Shown: in pieces, positions 7,730 to 15,109 of the stretch | Numbering within the stretch: position 1 is the first letter of the stretch | Layout: the number at the start of each line of letters is the position of its first letter | Assembly: GCA_035463115.1 (NCBI GenBank) | Contig: DATHTO010000161.1 | Span: forward strand, 1 to 20,040 | Direction of reading: 5' to 3' | DNA: 20,040 nt | Origin: BPGL01 sp035463115 | Lineage (GTDB): Bacteria > Actinomycetota > UBA4738 > HRBIN12 | Made by a program: the position numbers and the translations under genes | Notes under the pieces: model-generated | What the model was told of the DNA's origin: nothing | Databases searched by the model: none | The model's input: the letters and a program-made list of their open reading frames with translations, nothing else

Positions 7730-8449
7730 TCAGCCGTCGGGATCGACGGCCGCGCCGCGTGCCCGGCGGTCCCACGCGATCTCGGCGTCGGATCTCCGGA
7801 GGTACAGCGGCACCACCTCGAACAACCGGTCGTGCTCCTCGCGGAGGAACCGCGGCACCGCGAGCTCGACGAGCTGCGCGGCGTCGGGATGCGCCGACGC
7901 CGCCGACGCGAACTCCGCGTCCGCGCCGAGCTCCTCGAGCTGCTCGCGGTACAGCATCGCACCGTCGCCCACGAGGAGCACCTCCTCGCTCGAGGCCATC
8001 AGCTCGGCCACGAGCGCGTCCGGCCTCGCGACGGCGTACGGGGTCTGCCGCATCACGCCGCCCGGCACCTGTCGGTACGCCGCCCAGAAGACCTCCCCGC
8101 GGCGCGCGTCGATCACGGCGACGATCTTCCGCGGCGTGAACCGCACCGCGTAGGCGAGGACGTCGAGGCTGACGAGGCCGACGATCGGCGACCGCACCAC
8201 CTGCGCGAGGGTCTTCGCCGTCTCGACCCCGACGCGGAGCCCCGTGAAGAGCCCGGGACCCACGCCGACGGCGAACCCGCCGACGTGCGACAGCTCGACA
8301 CCGGTCCACTCGAGCAGCTGGCGCAACGCGGGCGTCACGGTCTCCTGGCGCGCGCGGCCCGAGATCTGGATGCGCCCGAGGATCTCGCGCTCGCTGCCGA
8401 TCGCGACCGAGATCTGCGGGGTCGACGTGTCGATGCCGACGACGATCAT
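7730..8449 (-). CDS. tsaB: tRNA threonylcarbamoyladenosine biosynthesis protein TsaB
   Basis: A 239-residue ASKHA-fold partner of TsaD in t6A synthesis. It starts with VVGIDTSTPQISVAI, and GVGPGLFTGLRVGVETAKTLA (about 62-82) is the family hallmark, followed by IVGLVSLDVLAY. It lacks the metal-binding histidine motif of TsaD, as expected for the non-catalytic paralogue. The ATG at 8449 is preceded by GGAAGGA at 6 bases and overlaps the tsaE stop (ATGA). The C-terminal third (LFEVVPLYLRRSDAEIAWDRR) is also typical of actinobacterial TsaB. It is separate from RimI here, whereas some relatives carry a fused TsaB-RimI. Confidence 0.95.
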   Translation of the reverse strand: MIVVGIDTSTPQISVAIGSEREILGRIQISGRARQETVTPALRQLLEWTGVELSHVGGFAVGVGPGLFTGLRVGVETAKTLAQVVRSPIVGLVSLDVLAYAVRFTPRKIVAVIDARRGEVFWAAYRQVPGGVMRQTPYAVARPDALVAELMASSEEVLLVGDGAMLYREQLEELGADAEFASAASAHPDAAQLVELAVPRFLREEHDRLFEVVPLYLRRSDAEIAWDRRARGAAVDPDG

Positions 8450-8946
8450 CGCGCGTCCTTCCAGGGCGAGAGCGCGTCGACGAGGGCATCCCAGCGCTCG
8501 CCCCACGCGCGGCCCTGCGGGTGGATCACGATCCGGCGGGTCTCGTCGTCTCCGGACGGATCGATCGTCGTCAGCTCGATCCGCAGCCGGTCGTCGGCGA
8601 GGAGCTCGTCGATCGCGTCGCCCCACTCGACGACGACCACGGCGTCGCCGTCGGCGATCTCGTCGAGGGCGAGGTCGACGACGTCCTGCACCCGGTCGAG
8701 CCGGTAGACGTCGACGTGGGCGACGGCGAGGCGGCCGGTGTACTCCCGGATCAGCGTGAACGTCGGCGACGCGACGTGCTCCTCGACGCCGAGGCCGCTC
8801 GCGAGCCCTTGCACCAGGGTGGTCTTGCCCGCGCCGAGCTCCCCCGTCAGCAGCAGCGCGTCACGCGGACGCAGCGTCGCCGCGATCGCGGCGCCGATCG
8901 CCCGGGTGTCCTCGGGCGTGGCGGCGGCGAGCACGAGGTCGTCCAT
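8446..8946 (-). CDS. tsaE: tRNA threonylcarbamoyladenosine biosynthesis ATPase TsaE
   Basis: A 166-residue P-loop ATPase that regulates or resets the TsaBD complex during t6A synthesis. The Walker A motif GELGAGKT is at 35-42. The family motifs SPTFTLIREY (60-69), HVDVYRL (77-83) and VVEWGD (105-110) are all present. Length is usual. The start lies 9 bases after the uracil-DNA glycosylase stop and has no obvious Shine-Dalgarno, so reinitiation from the preceding gene is likely. It overlaps tsaB by 4 bases. Confidence 0.95.
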   Translation of the reverse strand: MDDLVLAAATPEDTRAIGAAIAATLRPRDALLLTGELGAGKTTLVQGLASGLGVEEHVASPTFTLIREYTGRLAVAHVDVYRLDRVQDVVDLALDEIADGDAVVVVEWGDAIDELLADDRLRIELTTIDPSGDDETRRIVIHPQGRAWGERWDALVDALSPWKDAR

Positions 8947-8955
8947 GCCGTGGCG

Positions 8956-9591
8956 TCAGAACAGCTCGAGCTGGGCGTCGACGGGAGCGGGCGCCGCCGC
9001 TTCGGCGACGGTCGGTGGCGTCCGGAGCTCGTCGAGCGTCGCCCTGGCGAGCGCGAAGTCGCTGCGGAGATCCGCGAACTGCCGCGACGTCTCGCCGCCG
9101 CTGCGGAGCACCGCCGCCGGATGGAACGTCGGGATCACCGTGCGCCCGTGCCAGGGGAAGACCTGGCCGCGCAGCCGGGTGATGCCCGTGGTCGTCGTCA
9201 GCACGAACTTCGTGGCGAAGTTGCCGAGCGTGACGACGACCGACGGCTGGATCAGCGAGAGCTGCTCGACGAGCCACGGCGTGCACGCCTCGATCTCGTC
9301 GGGCTCGGGATCGCGGTTGCCGGGCGGGCGGCACTTCACGACGTTCGCGATGTAGACGTCCTCGCGTCGCAGACCGATCTCGGCGAGCATCCGCGTCAGC
9401 AGCTGGCCCGCCGCGCCGACGAAGGGTTCGCCCTGCTGGTCCTCGTGGAAGCCGGGGCCTTCGCCGATGAACATCAGGTCGGCGCTCGCGCTGCCGACGC
9501 CGTACACGACCTGGGTGCGGCGCTCGGCGAGGCGGCATCGTCGGCAGGTCGCGGCCTCGGCGGCCGCCTCGGTCAGCGTCCGCGCCGTCAT
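8956..9591 (-). CDS. Uracil-DNA glycosylase, family 4 (iron-sulfur)
   Basis: A 211-residue base-excision repair enzyme that removes uracil from DNA arising by cytosine deamination. Four cysteines at C16, C19, C87 and C103 are positioned as the 4Fe-4S ligands of family 4. Motif GEGPG (43-47) followed by EDQQGEPFVGAAGQLL, and FHPAAVLR (156-163), are the uracil-recognition and catalytic loops; family 5 would instead show a GLAPA-type motif. The last five residues, QLELF, resemble a bacterial sliding-clamp-binding pentapeptide. The start ATG overlaps the alr stop (ATGA). Its place between alr and tsaE makes it a passenger of the housekeeping operon. I use no gene symbol because family-4 naming varies. 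Confidence 0.93.
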   Translation of the reverse strand: MTARTLTEAAAEAATCRRCRLAERRTQVVYGVGSASADLMFIGEGPGFHEDQQGEPFVGAAGQLLTRMLAEIGLRREDVYIANVVKCRPPGNRDPEPDEIEACTPWLVEQLSLIQPSVVVTLGNFATKFVLTTTTGITRLRGQVFPWHGRTVIPTFHPAAVLRSGGETSRQFADLRSDFALARATLDELRTPPTVAEAAAPAPVDAQLELF

Positions 9592-10676
9592 CCCACGACC
9601 TCCCTCGGCACGCGTGATCCGATCCTCGTCACGATCTCGTACGCGATCGTGTCGGCGGCGGCCGCGAGCTCCCACGCGTCGGGCGCGCCCCCGCCGAGGA
9701 GCTCGACGTCGTCGCCGACCGTCGGCTCGACGTCGCCGCAGTCGACCATCAGCTGGTCCATCGTCACGTTGCCGGCGACCCGGCACCGGCGACCGGCGAC
9801 GCAGACCTCGGCGCGCGGCGACGCCGCGCGCGGGAACCCGTCGGCGTAGCCGACGGGCACCGTCGCCACCCAGCCGTCGCGCTCGACCACGTACCGGTGA
9901 CCGTACGAGACCCGCTCCCCCGCGGCGAGCCGCCGCACCGCCGTGACGGTCGAGCGCCACGTGAGCGCGGGACGCAGGCCGCGGTCGGCGCCGACGCCCG
10001 GCGCCGGCGCGATGCCGTACATCGCGATGCCCGGACGGACGAGGTCGAGGTGCGTCTCGGGATGCCGGAGGACGGCGCCGCTGTTCGCGACGTGGAGGAG
10101 CCGAGGCTCGATCCCGGCTCGACGCGCGGCGTCGACCACCTCGACGAACCCCTCGAGCTGGCGGCGGGTCGTCCCCTCGTCCTCCTCGCTCCGAGCGAAG
10201 TGCGACCAGAGCCCTTCGACCTCGAGGCCCGCGGCGGCGACGCGGCCGAGGAACGCGGGAGCCTCCGCCGGCGGCCAGATCCCGATGCGGTGCATGCCCG
10301 TGTCGACCTTGACGTGGACGGCGACGGCGCCGCGCGCGACCGCCGCGAGCCGGGCGAGTCCCTCGTCCGACGCGAGCGTGGGCGTCAGCCGGTGGGCGAG
10401 CGCGACGGCCTCGGAGCCGGGCGGGCATTCCGAGAGCACGAGGATCGGGGCGTCGAGCCCCGCTTCGCGCAGCGCGAGACCCTCCTCGAGCCGCGCGACG
10501 CCGAGCCACGTGGCGCCGGCGTCGAGCGCCGCGCGCGCGACGGCGACGTCGCCGTGGCCGTACGCGTTCGCCTTCACGACGGCCATCAGTTCGGCGCGCG
10601 CCGGCGTGAGCACGCCGACGTTGTGCCGGATCGCGGCGAGGTCGACCTCGACCCACGTCGCGCGGAAACGGGTCAC
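9588..10676 (-). CDS. alr: Alanine racemase
   Basis: A 362-residue PLP-dependent enzyme that interconverts L- and D-alanine for peptidoglycan. The PLP lysine is K35 in AVVKANAYGHG. HVKVDTGMHRIG, VANSGA, RPGIAMYGI and the catalytic tyrosine at about 258 in RVSYGHRY are all in place. The C-terminal beta domain includes VGYADGFPR and GNVTMDQLMVD. The GTG start at 10676-10674 is preferred because it gives the standard N-terminus (WVEVDLAAIRHN) and overlaps the nnr stop as GTGA. With acpS, nnr and tsaEBD it forms the usual actinobacterial cluster. No sign of degeneration. Confidence 0.97.
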   Translation of the reverse strand: MTRFRATWVEVDLAAIRHNVGVLTPARAELMAVVKANAYGHGDVAVARAALDAGATWLGVARLEEGLALREAGLDAPILVLSECPPGSEAVALAHRLTPTLASDEGLARLAAVARGAVAVHVKVDTGMHRIGIWPPAEAPAFLGRVAAAGLEVEGLWSHFARSEEDEGTTRRQLEGFVEVVDAARRAGIEPRLLHVANSGAVLRHPETHLDLVRPGIAMYGIAPAPGVGADRGLRPALTWRSTVTAVRRLAAGERVSYGHRYVVERDGWVATVPVGYADGFPRAASPRAEVCVAGRRCRVAGNVTMDQLMVDCGDVEPTVGDDVELLGGGAPDAWELAAAADTIAYEIVTRIGSRVPREVVG

Positions 10677-12205
10677 CGCTCGCCTCCGGTCGTGCGCGCG
10701 ATCGCGTCCGGCAACGCGGCGATCACGTCGCGGGCGAGCGTCCCCTCGCCGGTGGTCCTGCCGGCGAGCGTGCCGGCCACGCCGTGCACGTACGCCGCCG
10801 ACGCGGCGGCCTCGTACGCCGGCACGCCGCGCGCGAGCAACCCCCCGATCACGCCGGTCAGGACGTCGCCCGACCCGGCCGTCGCGAGCACGCGCGATCC
10901 CGTCGGGTTGACCCGAACGTCGCCGCTCGGCTCGGCGACGACGGTGCGGGTTCCCTTCAGCAGCGCGACCGCCCGCGACGTCGACGCCAGCCTCCGCACG
11001 TGGCCGAGCCGATCCGCGTCGACGTCGCTCGCCTTCGAGCCGGTGAGGCGCCCGAACTCGCCGAGGTGCGGCGTCAGCACCGCCTCGGAACGACGGTCCG
11101 CCAGCGCGGCGGCGTCGCCGGTGAACGCGTTCAATCCGTCGGCGTCGACCACGACGGGCACGGGCGACTCGCGGATGACGGCGCGGACCGCCGCCGCCGC
11201 GGCCGTCGTCAACCCCGGCCCGATCGCCAGCGCGTCGGCGCGCTCGAGGGCGTCGAGGATCGTCGGCACCGCGGCCTCGTCGACGACACCGTCGTCGGTC
11301 TCGTCGAGCGGCACCGTGACCGCCTCGGTCATCGTGGCTCGCACGCCATCGAGGGCGCTCGCCGGCGCTGCGACGATCAGCAGGCCCGTTCCCGTCCGGC
11401 CGGCGGCCTCGGCGATCAGCGCCGGCGCGCCCGTCATGCCGCGGGACCCGGCGACGACGACGAGCACGCCGGACGCGCGCTTGTGCGAATCGGCGGCCCG
11501 CGACGGCCAGACGGCCGCGACGTCGGACGGTTCCGTGAGCCATGCCCGCGCCTCGACCAGCCGTTCCGGGAACCCGATGTCGACGACCCGCACGTCGCCC
11601 GCAAGCTCGGCGCCGGGCAGCAGGACGGCGCCGACCTTCGCCGCTCCGAACGTGACGGTGAGGTCGGCCACGACGGCGGTTCCGTGGACGGCGCCGGTCT
11701 CGCCTTCGACGCCCGACGGGATGTCGACCGCGACGACCGGAACGTCCGACCGGTTCAGCTCGTCGATCGCGTCGGCCCACTCGTCCTCCGGCTGCCCGCG
11801 GAACCCCGTCCCGAACACCGCGTCGATCGCGACGTCGGCGTGCCCGAGGTCCGCCGACAGGCGCGCCGCCGAGAACGGCCTGACCGAGACGTCGGTCTGC
11901 GACGCGAGGCGGCGCGCGTTCGCGCCGGCCGGCTCGCGGAGCTCGCCCACCGGTTCGACGGCGTGCACGGTCACGTGCATCCCGGCGCGCGCGAGGATCC
12001 GCGCCGCGACGTAGCCGTCGCCGCCGTTGTTCCCCTTGCCGCACACGACGACGACGCGACGGCCGTACGCGCCGCCGAGGAGGTCGAGGACCGCGCGCGC
12101 GACGCCGCGGCCGGCGCGTTCCATGAGCGTGTCGGCGTCCACGCCGGCGGCCTGGGTGGCACGGTCGAGCTCGACCGCCTGCTGCGGCGTGAGCACCGGT
12201 TTCAC
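10673..12205 (-). CDS. nnr: Bifunctional NAD(P)H-hydrate epimerase / ADP-dependent NAD(P)H-hydrate dehydratase
   Basis: A 510-residue fusion that repairs hydrated NADH/NADPH. The N-terminal epimerase domain (about 1-215) has GRGVARAV and CGKGNNGGDGYVAAR (55-69), then DAVFGTGFRG and VDIPSGV. The C-terminal dehydratase domain (about 225-505, ribokinase-like) has SGVLVVVAGSRGMTGAP, IGPGL, VVDADGLNAF, LTPHLGEFGRL and the catalytic AGSGDVLTG with D447. Length matches the fused family. The GTG start at 12205 overlaps the acpS stop (GTGA). It is encoded directly before alr, as in many actinobacteria. Both activities look intact. Confidence 0.95.
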   Translation of the reverse strand: MKPVLTPQQAVELDRATQAAGVDADTLMERAGRGVARAVLDLLGGAYGRRVVVVCGKGNNGGDGYVAARILARAGMHVTVHAVEPVGELREPAGANARRLASQTDVSVRPFSAARLSADLGHADVAIDAVFGTGFRGQPEDEWADAIDELNRSDVPVVAVDIPSGVEGETGAVHGTAVVADLTVTFGAAKVGAVLLPGAELAGDVRVVDIGFPERLVEARAWLTEPSDVAAVWPSRAADSHKRASGVLVVVAGSRGMTGAPALIAEAAGRTGTGLLIVAAPASALDGVRATMTEAVTVPLDETDDGVVDEAAVPTILDALERADALAIGPGLTTAAAAAVRAVIRESPVPVVVDADGLNAFTGDAAALADRRSEAVLTPHLGEFGRLTGSKASDVDADRLGHVRRLASTSRAVALLKGTRTVVAEPSGDVRVNPTGSRVLATAGSGDVLTGVIGGLLARGVPAYEAAASAAYVHGVAGTLAGRTTGEGTLARDVIAALPDAIARTTGGER

Positions 12206-12576
12206 GGCCGCACCGCCACGGCGAACGCGACCGCGTTCGTCCGCTCATGCGTGAAGGTGACGAGGACCTGGGCGACGCCGAGGGCGTCCGCGCGCGCCTT
12301 CGCCCCGCCCGTCAGGCGGATCGCGGGCGCGCCCGTCGGCGCCCGCGTGACGCTGATGTCCTGCCACCGCTTGCCTCGGTACCCGCCGAGCGCCTTGATC
12401 GTGGCCTCGCGTGCCGCGAACCGTCCGGCGTAGGACTCCGCCGGGCGAGCCTTCCCGTCGCAGTACGCGATCTCCTCGGGCGTGAAGACGCGCGGACGCA
12501 TCGTCGGATGGCGGGCGAGCGCCCGCTCCATCCGCGCGATCTCGCAGATGTCGACGCCGAGGCCGACGATCTCCAC
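12202..12576 (-). CDS. acpS: Holo-[acyl-carrier-protein] synthase
   Basis: A 124-residue AcpS-type phosphopantetheinyl transferase that attaches the CoA-derived arm to ACP for fatty-acid synthesis. GLGVDI with metal ligand D9, FTPEEIAYC (31-39) and GRFAAREATIKAL with E57 are the family signatures; the end of the protein reads VTFTHERTNAVAFAV. The start chosen is GTG at 12576-12574, which begins the conserved EIVGLGVDI. There is no Shine-Dalgarno, but a TAGCCT -10 element ends 7 bases upstream, consistent with a leaderless mRNA starting at the GTG. It is the first gene of the acpS-to-galE-like operon. Confidence 0.95.
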   Translation of the reverse strand: MEIVGLGVDICEIARMERALARHPTMRPRVFTPEEIAYCDGKARPAESYAGRFAAREATIKALGGYRGKRWQDISVTRAPTGAPAIRLTGGAKARADALGVAQVLVTFTHERTNAVAFAVAVRP

Positions 12577-12728
12577 GTCGGACAGGCTACGGCACGGCCG
12601 CGGCCGGCCGCCGACGCGCGGGCCTAACCTCCGCGGTCCACCTGCCGCCGTCCCGGAGGGTGAATATCGGGCGAACATCGCCTCGCTCGCGTCGACGAGC
12701 GGGCCGTCGGATGGGAGGCTCAGGTCCG
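12577..12728. other. Divergent acpS-arsC intergenic region
   Basis: 152 bp between two divergent genes. Besides the acpS -10 element it contains a perfect 12-bp palindrome CGGCCGCGGCCG (12595-12606), a plus-strand TAACCT (12625-12630) that could serve as the arsC -10 with a 5' leader of about 90 bases, and a GGGAGG Shine-Dalgarno about 10 bases before the arsC ATG. I see no copy of the CATCGAT repeat present upstream of arsR. Confidence 0.4.
12584..12589 (-). promoter_or_regulatory. Leaderless -10 element of acpS
   Basis: TAGCCT on the minus strand, followed by 7 bases and then the acpS GTG. This fits the TAnnnT-N(6-8)-start layout of leaderless actinobacterial transcripts. No good -35 hexamer is visible (CGGCGG at 17-18 bases) and no Shine-Dalgarno is present. 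Confidence 0.6.
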
Positions 12729-13190
12729 ATGGAGACCGGACCTCGCACCACGTCCGAGCCCGAGCGCCCCGTCGGCCGCGCCGACGTGCCGACGGTCGTG
12801 TTCCTCTGCGTCCACAACGCCGGCCGATCCCAGATGGCGGCCGGGTGGTTCGCCGCCTTGGCCGGCGAGCGGGCGAGGGTCTTCAGCGGTGGTTCCGAGC
12901 CGGCGAGCGAGGTGAACCCCTCGGCCGTGGCCGCGATGGCGGAGGTCGGGATCGACATCGCCGACCGCCGGCCTGCGCGGTGGACCGACGACGTCGTCCG
13001 CGACGCCGACGTCGTCGTCACGATGGGTTGCGGCGACACCTGCCCCGTCTTCCCGGGCGTGCGCTACGTCGACTGGCAGCTCGAGGATCCGGCCGGCCTC
13101 GACGTCGCCGACGTGCGACCGATCCGCGACGAGATCGAGCGGCACGTGCGAGGCCTGCTCGACGAGCTCGGGGTCGCCGCCCGGCGCTGA
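12729..13190 (+). CDS. arsC: Arsenate reductase, LMW-phosphatase-fold (ArsC)
   Basis: A 153-residue cytoplasmic enzyme predicted to reduce arsenate to arsenite. The phosphatase-type loop is C27-VHNAG-R33-S34, followed by SGGSEP and, near the C-terminus, TMGCGDTCPVFPG with C101 and C105, then DWQLEDPAG. This CGDxC form resembles actinobacterial ArsC enzymes coupled to thioredoxin or mycothiol/mycoredoxin; which reductant is used here is inference. The first ~20 residues are a non-conserved tail. The ATG at 12729 is chosen for the GGGAGG about 10 bases upstream; an in-frame GTG at 12660 has no such support. It is one of only two plus-strand genes, lies between acpS and glmS, and ends 3 bases from the glmS stop. 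A protein-tyrosine phosphatase role is less likely. Confidence 0.85.
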   Translation: METGPRTTSEPERPVGRADVPTVVFLCVHNAGRSQMAAGWFAALAGERARVFSGGSEPASEVNPSAVAAMAEVGIDIADRRPARWTDDVVRDADVVVTMGCGDTCPVFPGVRYVDWQLEDPAGLDVADVRPIRDEIERHVRGLLDELGVAARR

Positions 13191-13193
13191 GGG

Positions 13194-15035
13194 CTACTCG
13201 ACCGTCACGCTCTTCGCGAGGTTCCGCGGCTGGTCGACGTCGAGCCCGCGCAACGTGGCGATGTGGTAGGCGAGCAGTTGCATCGGCACCGTGACGACCA
13301 CGGGCGACAGCAGCTCCGGCGTCTCGGGAACCTCCAACACGTGATCGGCGAGCCGGCCGACCTCGGTGTCGCCCTCGGTCACGACGGCGATCACCGAGGC
13401 GCCTCGCGCCTTCACTTCCTGGATGTTCGAGAGCATCTTCGGGTACACGTGGCACCGGGTCGCGACCGCGACGATCGGCACGCCGTCCTCGACGAGCGCG
13501 ATCGGTCCGTGCTTCAGCTCCCCCGCCGGATACCCCTCGGCGTGCAGGTAGCTCAGCTCCTTGAGCTTCAGCGCGCCTTCGAGCGCGGCCGGATATCCCG
13601 TGTGCCGGCCGAGGAACAGCATGTCCATCGCGTCGCGGAACCGCGCTGCGATCGCCGCGACCTGGGCATCGAGCCCGATCGCGCGCTCGACCTTCTGCGG
13701 AAGCGTGTCGAGGTCGTCGAGCACCGCGCCGATCTCCTCGGGGAACATCGTTCCCCGCACCTGCGCGAGGTAGAGCGCGACGAGATGCTGCGACACCATC
13801 TGCGTCGCGAACGTCTTCGTCGCCGCGACGCCGATCTCGGGTCCGGCGTGCGTGTAGAACACGCCGTCGGCCTCGCGCGACAGCGACGACCCGACGGTGT
13901 TCGTGACCGCGATCACCTGCGAACCCTGCCGTCGCGCGTGGCGCGCCGCCTCGAGCGTGTCGATCGTCTCGCCGGACTGCGACACGGCCAGCGTGAGCGT
14001 GTCCGGTCCGAGGACGGGATCGCGGTACCGGAACTCGCTCGCGATCTCGATCTCGACCGGCAGCCGCGTCCAGTGCTCGATCGCGTACTTCGCCACCAAG
14101 CCCGAGTGGAACGCGGTGCCGCAGGCGACGACGAAGACCTTCGACACCTCGCGGAGGACGTCGTCGCTGACCCGGAGCTCGTCGAGCAGGAGCCGCCCGT
14201 TCACCGTGCGGCCGACGAGCGTGTCGCGGATCGCGGCGGGCTGCTCGTCGATCTCCTTCCGCATGAACGAGTCGTAGCCGCCCTTCTGCGCCTGCGCCAC
14301 GTCCCACGACACCGTGATCGGCTCGGGCGAGATCGGCTCGCCGTCGAGGTCGCAGAAGGCGAGGCCGTCGCGGCCGATCGAGACGATCCATCCCTCGTCC
14401 ATCGGGATCACCTGGTCGGTGCGCCCGAGCACCGCAGGGATGTCGGACGCGAGGATCGTCTCGTCGTCGGCGAGGCCGACGACGAGCGGCGACCGGACCT
14501 TGACGCCGACGAGCCGATCGGGCTCGTCGGCGGCGCACACCACGAGCGAGAACGCCCCGTCGAGCTCGAGCACCGTCCGGCGCACCGCTTCCGCGAGCGG
14601 GACGCGCCGGCCATCGTCGCCGGGGCGGAGATGCTCCTCGATCAGGTGGGCCACGACCTCGGTGTCGGTCTCGCTGACGAGCGCGTGGCCGTCCTTCTCG
14701 AGACGCTCGCGCAACGGCTGGAAGTTCTCGACGATGCCGTTGTGGATCACGGCGATCCGCCCGCTGCAATCGACGTGCGGATGTGCGTTCCGATCGGTCG
14801 GCGCGCCGTGGGTGGCCCACCGGGTATGGCCCATCCCCACCGTGCCGGACGGCCGTCCGTCCTCGAGCGCCCGTTCCAGCTCGGAGAGCTTGCCGGCGCG
14901 CTTCACGACGCCGAGCCCGCCATCGACGATCGCGACGCCCGCGGAGTCGTAGCCGCGGTACTCGAGCCGCCGGAGACCTTCGATCACGACGGGGAGGGCC
15001 TCGTCGGGGCCCACGTAGCCGACGATGCCGCACAT
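13194..15035 (-). CDS. glmS: Glutamine-fructose-6-phosphate aminotransferase
   Basis: A 613-residue enzyme making glucosamine-6-phosphate from fructose-6-phosphate and glutamine, the entry step to UDP-GlcNAc. The N-terminal nucleophile is C2 (MCGIVGYVG), with GHTRWATHG (69-77) and HNGIVEN (98-104) in the glutaminase domain (1 to about 225). Two SIS sugar-isomerase domains follow: SQSGETIDT (352-360) in the first and GRHTGYPAALEGALKLKE (about 476-493) in the second. The C-terminus DVDQPRNLAKSVTVE is canonical. The ATG at 15035 must be the start because C2 must become N-terminal. There is no Shine-Dalgarno; TAGGCT lies 9 bases upstream. No glmS ribozyme-like element is seen in the short leader. 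Confidence 0.98.
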   Translation of the reverse strand: MCGIVGYVGPDEALPVVIEGLRRLEYRGYDSAGVAIVDGGLGVVKRAGKLSELERALEDGRPSGTVGMGHTRWATHGAPTDRNAHPHVDCSGRIAVIHNGIVENFQPLRERLEKDGHALVSETDTEVVAHLIEEHLRPGDDGRRVPLAEAVRRTVLELDGAFSLVVCAADEPDRLVGVKVRSPLVVGLADDETILASDIPAVLGRTDQVIPMDEGWIVSIGRDGLAFCDLDGEPISPEPITVSWDVAQAQKGGYDSFMRKEIDEQPAAIRDTLVGRTVNGRLLLDELRVSDDVLREVSKVFVVACGTAFHSGLVAKYAIEHWTRLPVEIEIASEFRYRDPVLGPDTLTLAVSQSGETIDTLEAARHARRQGSQVIAVTNTVGSSLSREADGVFYTHAGPEIGVAATKTFATQMVSQHLVALYLAQVRGTMFPEEIGAVLDDLDTLPQKVERAIGLDAQVAAIAARFRDAMDMLFLGRHTGYPAALEGALKLKELSYLHAEGYPAGELKHGPIALVEDGVPIVAVATRCHVYPKMLSNIQEVKARGASVIAVVTEGDTEVGRLADHVLEVPETPELLSPVVVTVPMQLLAYHIATLRGLDVDQPRNLAKSVTVE

Positions 15036-15044
15036 GGGGAGGCG

Positions 15045-15050
15045 AGCCTA
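15045..15050 (-). promoter_or_regulatory. Candidate leaderless -10 element of glmS
   Basis: TAGGCT on the minus strand with 9 bases to the glmS ATG. The intervening CGCCTCCCC has no Shine-Dalgarno, so a leaderless or near-leaderless transcript is likely. Spacing is slightly longer than ideal. The -35 region is not recognisable. Confidence 0.45.
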
Positions 15051-15109
15051 TCAGCGACCGCCCGGCAGCCGTGGACCCCGACGCGCCGGGTGCGAGCCCT
15101 CGCGAGGTC

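Noticed and set aside
9897..12433. Long overlapping plus-strand frames opposite alr, nnr and acpS
   Set aside because: Repetitive Arg/Asp-rich translations without motifs, spanning several real genes on the other strand.
12595..12606. Perfect palindrome CGGCCGCGGCCG between acpS and arsC
   Set aside because: Made only of C and G in a GC-rich region, so likely chance; not claimed as an operator.
12660..12728. In-frame GTG start 69 bases upstream of the chosen arsC ATG
   Set aside because: The added residues are Arg/Gly-rich and not part of the family, and the ATG at 12729 has a well-placed GGGAGG.
15061..15090. CCCGGC/GCCGGG inverted repeat between glmM and glmS
   Set aside because: Six-base arms with an 18-base loop and no T tract; too weak to call a terminator.
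15036..15109. glmS ribozyme or other leader element before glmS
   Set aside because: The gap to glmM is only 74 bases, shorter than the ribozyme, and the start appears leaderless.
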